Origin: Roseburia sp. AF12-17LB
Lineage (GTDB): Bacteria; Bacillota; Clostridia; Lachnospirales; Lachnospiraceae
NCBI RefSeq assembly: GCF_003479605.1
Contig: NZ_QUHR01000003.1
Location: 124,001 to 188,000 of the forward strand
Direction: 5' to 3'
DNA length: 64,000 bases
A program made the translations under genes and the position numbers. Below, piece by piece: positions 41,963 to 51,022 of the stretch. Within the stretch, counting starts at the first letter, position 1, and each line of letters opens with the position of its first letter. The notes beneath the pieces are model-generated. The model did not search any database and was not told the DNA's origin. It worked only from the letters and a program-made list of their open reading frames with translations.

Positions 41963-44125
41963 TTATAAATGTAATACACGGTCTTTGATTTCCTGAGTTC
42001 TTCCCTGATTCCAGAACTGGGTTCCGATATAACCACAGGTACGTCTTGCCACGTTCATCTTATCCTGGTCACGGTTACCACAGCTTGGGCATTCCCACAC
42101 CAGCTTGCCGTATTTGTCTGTTACAATTTTAATCTCGCCATTGTAACCACATTCCATACAATAATCACTCTTGGTATTCAGTTCTGCATACATAATATGG
42201 TCATATATATAACGAATGACAGACAGTACTGCCTCAATATTATCCTGCATATCCGGCACTTCCACATAGCTGATTGCGCCGCCCGGGGAAAGCTCCTGGA
42301 ACTTTGCTTCAAAACCAAGCTTCTTGAATGCGTCAATGTGCTCTGTTACATGGACATGATAGCTGTTAGTAATATAACTCTTATCCGTAACGCCCGGAAT
42401 AATTCCGAAACGCTTCTGTAAACATTTTGCAAATTTATAGGTCGTAGACTCAAGCGGTGTCCCATATACACTGAAAGCAATATTTGTCTCTGTCTTCCAC
42501 TTATCGCAGGCATCATTTAAATGCTGCATCACTGCCAGTGCAAATGGTGTTGCTTCCGGATTAGTATGGGATTTACCAGTCATATAACGGGTACATTCAC
42601 ACAATCCTGCATAGCCTAAAGAAATAGTGGAATAGCCGCCATATAAAAGCTTGTCTATGGTCTCGCCCTTCTTAAGACGGGCCAGTGCACCATACTGCCA
42701 GAGAATCGGTGCCACATCAGAAGGCGTTCCCTTCAGACGGTTATGTCTTGCCATCAACGCACGATAGCATAATTCCAGACGCTCATCAAAAATTTCCCAG
42801 AAACGGGTCATATCTCCGCCGGAGGAACATGCAATATCCACCAGATTCAGTGTTACGACACCCTGATTGAACCGTCCGTAATATTTCGGCTTTCCTTCTT
42901 CATCTTTGTATACACTTAAGAAAGAACGGCAGCCCATACATGGATAGCAGTTGCCCTCTTTCAGCTGTTTCATGATTTTTTCTGAAATATAATCCGGTAC
43001 CAGACGCTTTGCGGTACATTTTGCAGCCAGCTCTGTCAGATAATAATACTTGGAATCCGGCTCAACATTGTCTTCTTCCAACACGTAAATCAGTTTTGGA
43101 AATGCCGGTGTAATGTAGATGCCCTGCTCATTTTTCACACCAAGAATTCTCTGCTTCAAGACTTCTTCAATGATAGCTGCCAGGTCATCCCTTACCTGTC
43201 CTTCCGGTACTTCATCAATATACATAAATACGGTTACAAACGGTGCCTGTCCATTGGTTGTCATCAATGTGATCACCTGATACTGAATCATCTGGACACC
43301 ACGTTTGATTTCATCTTTGACACGAATCTCAGCTACTTTATTAATCTGTTCTTCTATTAATTCCAGTCCTGCCGCTTCAAATTCCGCTGCTACCTGACGA
43401 CGGAATTTCTGACGGCTCACATTGACAAATGGTGCTAAATGTGCCAGCGAAATACTCTGTCCCCCATACTGGGAACTTGCAATCTGGGCAATGCTCTGGG
43501 TTGCAATATTGCAGGCAGTCTCAAAGCTCTTTGGCTTATCAATCATGGTCTCACTGATTACCGTACCATTCTGCAGCATATCCTCCAAATTAACCAGACA
43601 GCAGTTATGCATATGCTGTGCAAAATAATCGGAATCGTGGAAATGTATAATTCCCTGCTCATGGGCTTCTACAATATCCTGTGGCAGCAGGAAGCGCTTG
43701 GTAATATCCTTGCTGACTTCTCCTGCCATATAATCACGCTGCACACTGCTTACAGTTGGATTTTTGTTGCTGTTTTCCTGCTTTACTTCCTCATTCTTGC
43801 AGGCAAGCAGCGTCAGAATCTGGTCGTCGGTAGAATTGGTCTTCCTTACCAGAGCACGTTTATAGCGGTAAGTGATATAATTTCTGGCTACCGTATACGC
43901 ACGCTGATTCATAATCAGGTTCTCCACCAGATCCTGAATCTCTTCTACGGTTAATGCACGGTTCATGGTATTACATGCCTTCTCCACATTTTCACCAATG
44001 GCATTAATCTGTGCCTCTGTCATACGCTCGCTGTCTACCACACTTTCATTGGCTTTACACACAGCCGCTAAAATCTTCTCTTTATCAAATATAACTTCCG
44101 TCCCGCTTCTCTTAATGATTTTCAT
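41963..44125 (-). CDS. nrdD: Anaerobic (class III) ribonucleoside-triphosphate reductase
   Basis: A 720-residue glycyl-radical enzyme that reduces ribonucleotides to deoxyribonucleotides without oxygen. N-terminal ATP-cone (IIKRSGTEVIFDKEKILAAV, about 1-95), catalytic barrel with HDSDYFAQHMHNCCLVN and EGNCYPCMGCRSFLS, a zinc ribbon near the C-terminus (CMECGYNGEI and CPSCGNR), and the glycyl-radical loop RRTCGYIG (about residue 700). GGGGTGCGAAT precedes MKIIKR. The activase gene nrdG usually follows nrdD but is not found next to it here. Confidence 0.95.
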   Translation of the reverse strand: MKIIKRSGTEVIFDKEKILAAVCKANESVVDSERMTEAQINAIGENVEKACNTMNRALTVEEIQDLVENLIMNQRAYTVARNYITYRYKRALVRKTNSTDDQILTLLACKNEEVKQENSNKNPTVSSVQRDYMAGEVSKDITKRFLLPQDIVEAHEQGIIHFHDSDYFAQHMHNCCLVNLEDMLQNGTVISETMIDKPKSFETACNIATQSIAQIASSQYGGQSISLAHLAPFVNVSRQKFRRQVAAEFEAAGLELIEEQINKVAEIRVKDEIKRGVQMIQYQVITLMTTNGQAPFVTVFMYIDEVPEGQVRDDLAAIIEEVLKQRILGVKNEQGIYITPAFPKLIYVLEEDNVEPDSKYYYLTELAAKCTAKRLVPDYISEKIMKQLKEGNCYPCMGCRSFLSVYKDEEGKPKYYGRFNQGVVTLNLVDIACSSGGDMTRFWEIFDERLELCYRALMARHNRLKGTPSDVAPILWQYGALARLKKGETIDKLLYGGYSTISLGYAGLCECTRYMTGKSHTNPEATPFALAVMQHLNDACDKWKTETNIAFSVYGTPLESTTYKFAKCLQKRFGIIPGVTDKSYITNSYHVHVTEHIDAFKKLGFEAKFQELSPGGAISYVEVPDMQDNIEAVLSVIRYIYDHIMYAELNTKSDYCMECGYNGEIKIVTDKYGKLVWECPSCGNRDQDKMNVARRTCGYIGTQFWNQGRTQEIKDRVLHL

Positions 44126-44219
44126 ATTCGCACCCCTATTCAAAATAATTCATTTTCAACGCGTATACTATATATTGTATCAGATTAAATTATCTTTTCA
44201 AGGTATTGTGCCAAATTGT

Positions 44220-46142
44220 TTATTCTTTTTCTAATACAAGAGCGGAAAGCGGCTCTACATCGGCCTTTTCGGAAATAATTTTTTTGCCGTCTGCACCTGC
44301 CGTTTTGTCATCCACCAGAATTTTCCATTTTCCTTCCGGCAAATTATACAAAATCTCTTCATCATTTCCGTTGAATATTACCAAAATGTTTTCTGGTGTA
44401 TCATCTGCACCTTTTCCCTTTAAAAGATATGCCACAACATTTTCCGGTGTATCTGATAAGAAGCAGAGATTCTGTGTCATTTCCGCTTCACTCTGCATAC
44501 GGAATACCGGATGGGCTTTCCGCAGTGCCATCAAGCCCTTATAGTATGCTATCATATCCGGATATTCATGTATATTATCCCACTTGATGCTGTTTACCGC
44601 ATCCGGCATATTATAGCTGTTTTCTGCAAAACCTTTTTTCTCCGGCAGCGGTTTGCTGCGGAGGAATTCTTCACCTGCCTGGATAAAAGGCACACCCTGG
44701 GAAGTAAATACAATGGCTGCGCACAACCGGTTCATGGCTTTCTTCTTTTCTTCCGATGCCTCCGGGCAGGAGACGGATAATTTATCCCACAGGGTATAGT
44801 TATCATGACAGGAGACATAATTAATACTCTGTCCCGGCTCTTTCGCCCACGGCTTACTGCCATAGGCATCATAATCTACCTGTGGATGTGCGACTGCTCC
44901 TGTAATGCCATAGCGCAATGCATTTTCCAGATGGGTGCCGCCATTAACGAAGCCCAGATGATCATCATAGAATACGCTTCCTTTTATGGTATCACGGATG
45001 TCATCATTGAACATGCCGATTCCCGGCATCTTTTTCGCACTGGCTTTAAATGCACGTTTCTCCTCTGCCAGAGAAGATGGGCCACCGTTCCAGCCTTCCC
45101 CATAAAGATAAATATCCGGACGGATTTCTTTTAAACGCTCTGCAATAACATTCATTGTATCAATATCCAGAACTCCCATCAAATCAAAGCGGAATCCATC
45201 GATATGATATTCCTTTGCCCAGTAAATCAGGGAATCTACGATTAATTTCTGCACCATCGGACGGTCACTGGCCACTTCATTGCCACAGCCGGATCCGTCA
45301 GTATATCCGGTCTCATCACTTCTATAATAATAGCCCGGCACAATCTTCTGAAGGTTGGAATCATCCCTTCGATAGGTATGATTAAAGACCACATCCATAA
45401 TCACTCCGATTCCTCTGCTGTGCAATGCCAGCACCATCTGTTTCATTTCCTGAATCCGCACTGTTCCATCATATGGGCTGACTGCATAAGAACCTTCCGG
45501 AACATTATAATTATCCGGATCATATCCCCAGTTATACTGTGCTTTCTGATTTTTCTCATCTACGGTCTCAAAATCAAATGCCGGAAGAATCTGTACATGT
45601 GTCACACCAAGGCCACTGATATAATCAAGTGCGGTTGCTTCTCCAAAATGATTTGTAGTATTGGCTTCCGTCAGGCCTAAGAACTTTCCATTATGAAATA
45701 CGCCGCTGGATTCATCCATCGTAAAATCTCTTACACTGCCTTCATAAATCACTGCATCTACAATCTGCTCCGGATTCCGGTATTCATCCAGTTCAAATCC
45801 CTGCGGATTGGTCTTTGCAAGATCAATTACCATTCCACGCTGCCCGTTTACACCCGCTGATCGTGTATATGGATCAACTGCTTCCTGCTCTTCTCCGTGA
45901 TTTACTACTGTATAGGTATAGTAGATTCCATTGCAATCGCCCTGTTTTTCAAAAACGTAAGTACCGTTTACTGACTTCTTCATAACATGCTGTTCTATGA
46001 GATTATCTCCTTCGCCCTGTTTATAAAGGTTCAGCTTCACAGATTCTGCCTCCGGTGCCCAGACCTTAAATCTTGTCATTTTCGGTGAGTATACCGCTCC
46101 TAAATCATTTCCTGTGTATACTTCATAATCAAACTTCTGCAT
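44220..46142 (-). CDS. pulA: Type I pullulanase (alpha-glucan debranching enzyme)
   Basis: A 640-residue GH13 enzyme that hydrolyses alpha-1,6 branches in pullulan, amylopectin or glycogen fragments. It has an N-terminal CBM48-like domain (FKVWAPEAESVKLNLY), the type I pullulanase signature YNWGYDP (about 208), VIMDVVFNHTY, nucleophile Asp in GFRFDLMGVLD (about 318), acid/base Glu in YLYGEGWNGG (about 345) and the third acid in YVSCHDNYT (about 430). There is no signal peptide, so it is intracellular. AAGGAAAAAAT precedes the ATG. Its leader contains a GEMM riboswitch and terminator (46212-46325), which is unusual for a debranching enzyme. Confidence 0.93.
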   Translation of the reverse strand: MQKFDYEVYTGNDLGAVYSPKMTRFKVWAPEAESVKLNLYKQGEGDNLIEQHVMKKSVNGTYVFEKQGDCNGIYYTYTVVNHGEEQEAVDPYTRSAGVNGQRGMVIDLAKTNPQGFELDEYRNPEQIVDAVIYEGSVRDFTMDESSGVFHNGKFLGLTEANTTNHFGEATALDYISGLGVTHVQILPAFDFETVDEKNQKAQYNWGYDPDNYNVPEGSYAVSPYDGTVRIQEMKQMVLALHSRGIGVIMDVVFNHTYRRDDSNLQKIVPGYYYRSDETGYTDGSGCGNEVASDRPMVQKLIVDSLIYWAKEYHIDGFRFDLMGVLDIDTMNVIAERLKEIRPDIYLYGEGWNGGPSSLAEEKRAFKASAKKMPGIGMFNDDIRDTIKGSVFYDDHLGFVNGGTHLENALRYGITGAVAHPQVDYDAYGSKPWAKEPGQSINYVSCHDNYTLWDKLSVSCPEASEEKKKAMNRLCAAIVFTSQGVPFIQAGEEFLRSKPLPEKKGFAENSYNMPDAVNSIKWDNIHEYPDMIAYYKGLMALRKAHPVFRMQSEAEMTQNLCFLSDTPENVVAYLLKGKGADDTPENILVIFNGNDEEILYNLPEGKWKILVDDKTAGADGKKIISEKADVEPLSALVLEKE

Positions 46143-46211
46143 ATTTTTTCCTTTCCCTTGTTACCTGCGTACGGCTACAGGAAACACGCTTTGCGCATTC
46201 CCGCATAACCG

Positions 46212-46249
46212 AAAAAAGGAAGCTTCCGCCAATGCACGGATGCTTCCTT
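46212..46249 (-). terminator. Riboswitch expression-platform terminator
   Basis: On the minus strand, AAGGAAGC-A-TCCG and CGGA-A-GCTTCCTT form a strong stem with an 8-nt loop, followed by six T. It begins 2-3 nt after the GEMM aptamer and about 70 bp before the pulA start, the usual arrangement for transcription control. Confidence 0.85.
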
Positions 46250-46250
46250 C

Positions 46251-46325
46251 TTGCAACTGGCTGTCATTTCAAAGACCCTATAGCTTTGCGTCACAGGCTT
46301 TCACCTGTTTTGCTGATACATAATC
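46251..46325 (-). promoter_or_regulatory. GEMM (c-di-GMP-I/cGAMP-type) riboswitch aptamer upstream of pulA
   Basis: On the minus strand, GCAAAACAGGT-GAAA-GCCTG (stem with GNRA tetraloop), then GTGACGCAAAGCTATAGGG, a loop, GACAGCCAGTTGC. These are the conserved GEMM blocks: GCAAA, GACGCAAAGC, the tetraloop receptor GCTATAGGG and AGCCAGTTGC. The base before GCAAA, which in c-di-GMP aptamers is the ligand-contacting G (G20 in Vc2), reads A here. A in that place is known from GEMM-Ib aptamers that prefer 3',3'-cGAMP. The identification as GEMM is firm; ligand choice is inference. Confidence 0.88.
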
Positions 46326-46328
46326 TTT

Positions 46329-46357
46329 ATTATAATGGTGGCACAATTATAAGTCAA
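46329..46357 (-). promoter_or_regulatory. Sigma-A promoter of the riboswitch-pulA transcript
   Basis: On the minus strand, TTGACT (46352-46357), 17-nt spacer, TATAAT (46329-46334). Transcription should start a few bases before the GEMM aptamer. Confidence 0.85.
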
Positions 46358-46396
46358 TGACTCCGGTTACTTATTGCTATTCTTATATTTCAGTAC

Positions 46397-46414
46397 AATT
46401 CACATATGTGAATT
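46397..46414. repeat. Perfect 18-bp palindrome overlapping the murE stop
   Basis: AATTCACATATGTGAATT reads the same on both strands and covers the last bases of the murE stop codon. It has no loop, so it is more like a dimeric protein-binding site than a terminator. It lies about 40 bp upstream of the pulA promoter. Confidence 0.7.
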
Positions 46415-47882
46415 ATAAATTTAACTCTTTTTTTATTTCGGCAATTGCTTCTCTTTCATCAAAATGATATTTTACACCTTTGATTTCCTGATAATCTTCA
46501 TGACCTTTTCCAAGGAGCACTATCATATCACCCTTTTTGGCATTTTCGATACAATATTTGATGGCTGCCTTGCGGTCATCGATTTCGATATATTTTCCGT
46601 TGCTCTTTGCAAGGCCAATCTTAATATCGTTGTTAATGTCGCGGATTTCTTCATCTCTTGGGTTATCACAGGTCAACACACTTAAATCTGCCAGTTCTCC
46701 TGTCACTTCTCCCATGTCATAGCGGCGCAGCTTGGAACGGTTTCCACCTCCACCATAGACACAGATTAAACGTTTCGGATGATACTCTTTTAATGTGGTA
46801 AGCACGCTTCTTGTGCTGACTTCATTGTGGGCATAATCAATAATTACCGTAAAATCTTTGGAAACCGGAACTAATTCCACACGGCCTCTCACTTTTACGT
46901 TATCCAATCCCCGTAAAATTGCCTCATCGGAAATTCCTGCCAGATGACAGGTCAGCATGGTTACCAGTGAATTGTATACTGAAAAGCTTCCCGGAATATG
47001 AACTACTGCATAAACATTCATACAGCCGGTAGTGGTAAAATGCATTCCAATCTGTCCCTCTTCATCCAGATATCCAACAGCTCCCGCCATCAGGTCTGCG
47101 TCTTTCTTACAGGAGAAGGTATGAAGCTTACAGGTATGATTTTTGATTATTCCAGCTACGTGCTCATCATCTGCATTTACAATTCCCTCTTTGCACTGAC
47201 GGAATAAGAGACTCTTGCATTCCTGATATTCTTCAAAGCTGGCATGCTCATTTGGTCCGATATGATCCGGTGATAAGTTGGTAAAGATTCCATAATCAAA
47301 TACAATTCCTGCCACGCGGTGCATCTTAAGTCCCTGGGAGGATACTTCCATTACTACATATTCACAGCCGGCATCTACCATGGCACGGAACATCTTATGT
47401 AATTCATAAGATTCCGGTGTGGTATTCTTTGCCGGAAGCTTCTCCTCGCCAATCAGGGCACCGATGGTTCCAATCAGTCCGACTTTCCTGCCGGCTTCCT
47501 CTAAAACGCTCTTTATCATATAAGTAGTAGTGGTCTTTCCTTTGGTTCCGGTCAGTCCAATGGTGGTAAGCTCTCTGTCCGGGTGTCCAAAGAAAGCAGC
47601 CGACATAATTGCCAGGGCATAGCGGGCATCCTCTACCTGAAGTACAGTACAGTCTGCCGGAATATCAGCTTTCACTTCATGCTCTACTACAAAGGCTTTT
47701 GCTCCTTTTTTTGCTGCATCTTCTATAAAATCATGTCCATCTACAACTGCACCCACCATGCAGACAAATACGGTGTCTTTTTCTACTTTTCTCGAATCAT
47801 AGATAATATCGCTGATTTCTTTCTCCATCTCTCCCTGCAGACAGGTATAGGTCAATTCTTCACATATTTCTGCTAATTTCAT
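46413..47882 (-). CDS. murE: UDP-MurNAc-tripeptide synthetase (meso-DAP adding)
   Basis: A 489-residue Mur ligase adding the third residue to UDP-MurNAc-L-Ala-D-Glu. The ATP loop is GTKGKTTTTYM (about 113), then the carbamylated-Lys region, the central-domain DYAHNEVST, GGGGNRSKLRRYDMG, and the DNPR motif (TCDNPRDEE, about 407), which marks enzymes specific for meso-diaminopimelate rather than L-lysine. It lies 17 bp downstream of dapF, which makes meso-DAP, so the two form a functional pair. Confidence 0.94.
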   Translation of the reverse strand: MKLAEICEELTYTCLQGEMEKEISDIIYDSRKVEKDTVFVCMVGAVVDGHDFIEDAAKKGAKAFVVEHEVKADIPADCTVLQVEDARYALAIMSAAFFGHPDRELTTIGLTGTKGKTTTTYMIKSVLEEAGRKVGLIGTIGALIGEEKLPAKNTTPESYELHKMFRAMVDAGCEYVVMEVSSQGLKMHRVAGIVFDYGIFTNLSPDHIGPNEHASFEEYQECKSLLFRQCKEGIVNADDEHVAGIIKNHTCKLHTFSCKKDADLMAGAVGYLDEEGQIGMHFTTTGCMNVYAVVHIPGSFSVYNSLVTMLTCHLAGISDEAILRGLDNVKVRGRVELVPVSKDFTVIIDYAHNEVSTRSVLTTLKEYHPKRLICVYGGGGNRSKLRRYDMGEVTGELADLSVLTCDNPRDEEIRDINNDIKIGLAKSNGKYIEIDDRKAAIKYCIENAKKGDMIVLLGKGHEDYQEIKGVKYHFDEREAIAEIKKELNL

Positions 47883-47899
47883 ACTTCTCTCCTAATGTA

Positions 47900-48760
47900 T
47901 TATTCCGCTGTTCCGATAATGTGGCTTGCATCAATTTCCGATTCAAATACCGTATGGGAAGGTCCGGTCATAAACATATGTCCGCTTTCTTCCTCCCACT
48001 CAATATAGAGCGGTCCGCCAATCTGCTCTACCGTTACTTTCCGGTCTAAGCGTCCGGTTAATACGCCGGCTACCACTGCAGTACAGCATCCGGTTCCGCA
48101 TCCGATAGTCTCTCCGGTTCCTCTTTCCCATTCCCGGATTTTCACATAATCCCTGCGCACAAATTCCACAAAAGTTACATTGGTCTTATTGGTAAAAAGC
48201 TCTGTCATATGTTCAATGGTTTTTCCGTATTTTTCTACATCAAGGTCTGCCACGCTGTCTACATACATGGCACAATGCGGGTTGCCCCATGATACTGCCG
48301 TAATATGGAAGGTCTTATCCAGTACCTGTACCGGCTGCTCTACAAATTCATCCAGCTTTGTGTTGACCGGAATCACTTTTGCAGACATTCTCGGTGCTCC
48401 GATATCTGCTCTGATATTACTTACCAGGCCGTCCGTCACAGTCAAGTTCAGATGCTGCATGCCTCCTAAGGTTTCAATTACAAGGTCTGTCTTATCCGTC
48501 AGTCTGTGGTCATATACATATTTTCCAACGCTGCGCAATGCATTTCCACACATCTCGCCTTCTGTTCCATCCGGGTTAAACATCCGCATCCGGAAATCCC
48601 CTTTCCCGGACGGGCAAATCAATACCATTCCGTCAGAACCAATGGCAAAATGCCGGTCACTTACGAATCTCGCAAGCTCCGGCAGATTGTCAAGATGCTG
48701 ATGAATGGCATCGATATATACATAATCGTTTCCAAATGCCTGCATCTTTGTAAATTTCAT
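47900..48760 (-). CDS. dapF: Diaminopimelate epimerase
   Basis: A 286-residue enzyme converting LL- to meso-diaminopimelate for lysine and cell wall. The two catalytic Cys are visible in EMCGNALRSVGKY (about 73) and GCGTGCCTAVVAG (about 220). The N-terminal KFTKMQAFGNDYVYID and the HCAMYVDSV stretch also fit. It is placed between the transsulfuration enzyme gene and murE, all on the minus strand with short gaps. Confidence 0.95.
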   Translation of the reverse strand: MKFTKMQAFGNDYVYIDAIHQHLDNLPELARFVSDRHFAIGSDGMVLICPSGKGDFRMRMFNPDGTEGEMCGNALRSVGKYVYDHRLTDKTDLVIETLGGMQHLNLTVTDGLVSNIRADIGAPRMSAKVIPVNTKLDEFVEQPVQVLDKTFHITAVSWGNPHCAMYVDSVADLDVEKYGKTIEHMTELFTNKTNVTFVEFVRRDYVKIREWERGTGETIGCGTGCCTAVVAGVLTGRLDRKVTVEQIGGPLYIEWEEESGHMFMTGPSHTVFESEIDASHIIGTAE

Positions 48761-48796
48761 TTATTTTCTCCTTGCTTTCTCTTTCCTTTATTTTTC

Positions 48797-49981
48797 TTAA
48801 GCATTCATTGCCCGGTCTAAATCTGCAATGATATCATCCACATTTTCAATTCCTACTGACATACGAAGGAAGCAGTCTGTAATACCCAGCTTCTCTTTCA
48901 CATCAAGTGGTGTATCCTCATGAGTCTGTGTGGTCGGATATGTGATTAAGGTCTCTGTTCCGCCAAGACTCTCTGCAAACATAATCATATCTACATTTTT
49001 AAGAATCTTCTTAACGGTCTCATAGCTGTCTACGGTAAAGGAAATCATTCCGCCAAATCCGGTGGTCTGACGGCAGGTTACTTCGTAATCCTTATGGTCT
49101 TCAAAGCCAACATAATATACTTTCTTTACCTTCGGCTGTGTACGAAGCCACCCTGCTACCTTCCTGGCATTCTCATTGTGACGGTCCATACGGACTGCAA
49201 GTGTCTTGATTCCCCTTAATACCAGCCAGCTGTCTAACGGTGCCAGCTGGCTTCCGTGGGATTTGATATGGATGTGAATCTTATCCGCAATTTCTTTGTT
49301 ATCCTTTACCACTACGATTCCGGAAATGGTGTCATTGTGTCCCCCAAGATATTTTGTTGAACTGTGAGTTACAATGTCAGCTCCCAACTGCAGCGGTTTC
49401 TGGAAATATGGTGTTAAAAATGTATTATCTACCACTGTTAATGCTCCGATGGATTTTGCGATTTTAGAAATGGCATGAATGTCTGCCACCTTCATCATCG
49501 GATTGGTCGGTGTCTCAACGAAGAACATTTTTGTATTCGGGCGGATAGCTGCCTTTACTTCGTCTAATTCAGACATATCTACATAAGTATGCTCGATTCC
49601 ATATTTTCCAAATACATCTCCAATGATACGGAAGGTTCCACCATAAATATCATCGGAAAGAATTACATGCTCGCCCGGATTTAATAAGGAAAATACTGCC
49701 ATATTCGCAGCCTGTCCGGAAGAAAATGCAAATCCCTGGATACCGCCCTCTAAAATTGCCATGGTACGCTCTAATTCCTGTCTGGTCGGATTCTCAAGAC
49801 GGCTATAGGCAAATCCTGTTGTCTGTCCTAATTCCGGATGGCGGAAGGTTGCTGCCTGAAAGATTGGCATGCTGACTGCGCCGGTTAATGGTTCCGTTCC
49901 TAATGCTCCATGTACTGCCTTGGATTCAAAATGTAAATCCTCTTTTGTACTGTAATCGGTATAGTTGCTGAAGTTTTTCAT
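48797..49981 (-). CDS. Cys/Met metabolism PLP enzyme (cystathionine gamma-lyase/synthase or O-acetylhomoserine sulfhydrylase)
   Basis: A 394-residue transsulfuration-family enzyme: AVHGALGTEPLTGAVSMPIFQAATF, SRLENPTRQELERTMAILEGG, FSSGQAANMAVFSLL, the PLP-binding Lys in HSSTKYLGGHND (about 205) and SLGGTETLITYPTTQTH. The motifs are shared by gamma-lyases and gamma-synthases, so sulfur-amino-acid breakdown and synthesis cannot be told apart here. GGCGG lies before the ATG. A 5'-leader of about 95 nt carries a hairpin at 50036-50065. Confidence 0.88.
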   Translation of the reverse strand: MKNFSNYTDYSTKEDLHFESKAVHGALGTEPLTGAVSMPIFQAATFRHPELGQTTGFAYSRLENPTRQELERTMAILEGGIQGFAFSSGQAANMAVFSLLNPGEHVILSDDIYGGTFRIIGDVFGKYGIEHTYVDMSELDEVKAAIRPNTKMFFVETPTNPMMKVADIHAISKIAKSIGALTVVDNTFLTPYFQKPLQLGADIVTHSSTKYLGGHNDTISGIVVVKDNKEIADKIHIHIKSHGSQLAPLDSWLVLRGIKTLAVRMDRHNENARKVAGWLRTQPKVKKVYYVGFEDHKDYEVTCRQTTGFGGMISFTVDSYETVKKILKNVDMIMFAESLGGTETLITYPTTQTHEDTPLDVKEKLGITDCFLRMSVGIENVDDIIADLDRAMNA

Positions 49982-50035
49982 ATTGTTACCGCCTTTCTTC
50001 GTCTTAATTACCCACCAGATATTTTCGTTTCTAAC

Positions 50036-50065
50036 AGGACAACCGTCTATTGACGCACTTGTCCT
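50036..50065 (-). promoter_or_regulatory. Leader hairpin of the transsulfuration gene
   Basis: AGGACAA-GT-GCGTC-AATA-GACGG-TTGTCCT on the minus strand, starting about 10 nt after the expected transcription start (TATAAT at 50082-50087). It does not resemble SAM or T-box aptamers. It may only stabilise the 5' end. On the plus strand it is followed by TTTTT and would look like a terminator. Confidence 0.5.
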
Positions 50066-50188
50066 TTTTCATATATTAATCATTATACCAACATTTTATT
50101 GAAATTGATAGTAAAATAATGCTTTCCTTATTGCAAATCGTGCTTTATACTGTTCCTAGATTGACTTTGTATATAGGATGTGATTTTT

Positions 50189-51022
50189 ATGAAAAAATAT
50201 GAGAAAACCGGATATCTTCATCATGATTTTAAGATATTTCACCTGACTGACCACGAAATGTCTGCCTACGACTTTCATTATCATGATTTTCACAAACTGC
50301 TCTTTTTCCTAAGCGGCAATGTCACCTATTGTATTGAAGGAAAATCCTACCAGCTTACCCCGGGGGATCTGGTTCTTGTCCGTGCCGGTGAAGTCCACCG
50401 CCCGGTCATTCATGATACCACCCCCTACGAGCGGATGATTATTTATGTCTCTCCGGATTTTGCAGTTACATCATCCGATAAGACTATTTTCTTAAACCAG
50501 TGCTTTCTTCCGGACGCTGCCATGCCGTCCAATGTCCTGCACTTATCCGGCATGAAGGACCGGCGGCTCTTAGATACCATGACCGAGCTTGTCCACTCAT
50601 TTTCCGGGGACGGCTTTGCCAATGAGCTTTACCAGAATACACTTTTCTTAGAATTTATGATTCACTTAAACCGGGCTGCCCTGTCCGGCACTCTGCAATA
50701 TGAAGATTCCTTTCAGGCAAATGAAAAGATTCTGTCGGTTCTTACCTATATGAATGAACATCTGACGGAAGATATTACGGTGGATTCTTTAGCCGAGCAC
50801 TTTTTTACCAGCCGCTATTATCTGATGCACTCTTTTAAAGAGCAGACCGGATATACCATCGGAAATTATCTTTCCACGAAACGGCTTCTCTTTGCCAGGG
50901 ATTTAATCAGCTCCGGCACTGCGGTAACCGATGCCTGCTTTGCCTGCGGCTTTCACAATTATTCTACTTTTCTTCGTGCCTATAAGAAGCAGTTTGGAAA
51001 ATCCCCGCGGGAAATGATTTAG
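50189..51022 (+). CDS. AraC-family transcriptional regulator
   Basis: A 277-residue regulator: N-terminal cupin (FHYHDFHKLLFFLSGNVTYCIEGKSYQLTPGDLVLVRAGEVHRP) and two C-terminal helix-turn-helix motifs (DITVDSLAEHFFTSRYYLMHSFKEQTGY, VTDACFACGFHNYSTFLRAYKKQFGKSP). It is divergent from the transsulfuration gene and may control it. AGGATGTGATTTTT precedes the ATG at 50189; a GTG at 50180 is less likely. Foldback copy 4 begins immediately after the stop codon. Confidence 0.9.
   Translation: MKKYEKTGYLHHDFKIFHLTDHEMSAYDFHYHDFHKLLFFLSGNVTYCIEGKSYQLTPGDLVLVRAGEVHRPVIHDTTPYERMIIYVSPDFAVTSSDKTIFLNQCFLPDAAMPSNVLHLSGMKDRRLLDTMTELVHSFSGDGFANELYQNTLFLEFMIHLNRAALSGTLQYEDSFQANEKILSVLTYMNEHLTEDITVDSLAEHFFTSRYYLMHSFKEQTGYTIGNYLSTKRLLFARDLISSGTAVTDACFACGFHNYSTFLRAYKKQFGKSPREMI

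Noticed and set aside
50036..50065. SAM riboswitch or T-box upstream of the transsulfuration gene
   Set aside because: The leader is under 100 nt, has a single hairpin, and lacks SAM-I core motifs, a T-box sequence or a specifier loop.
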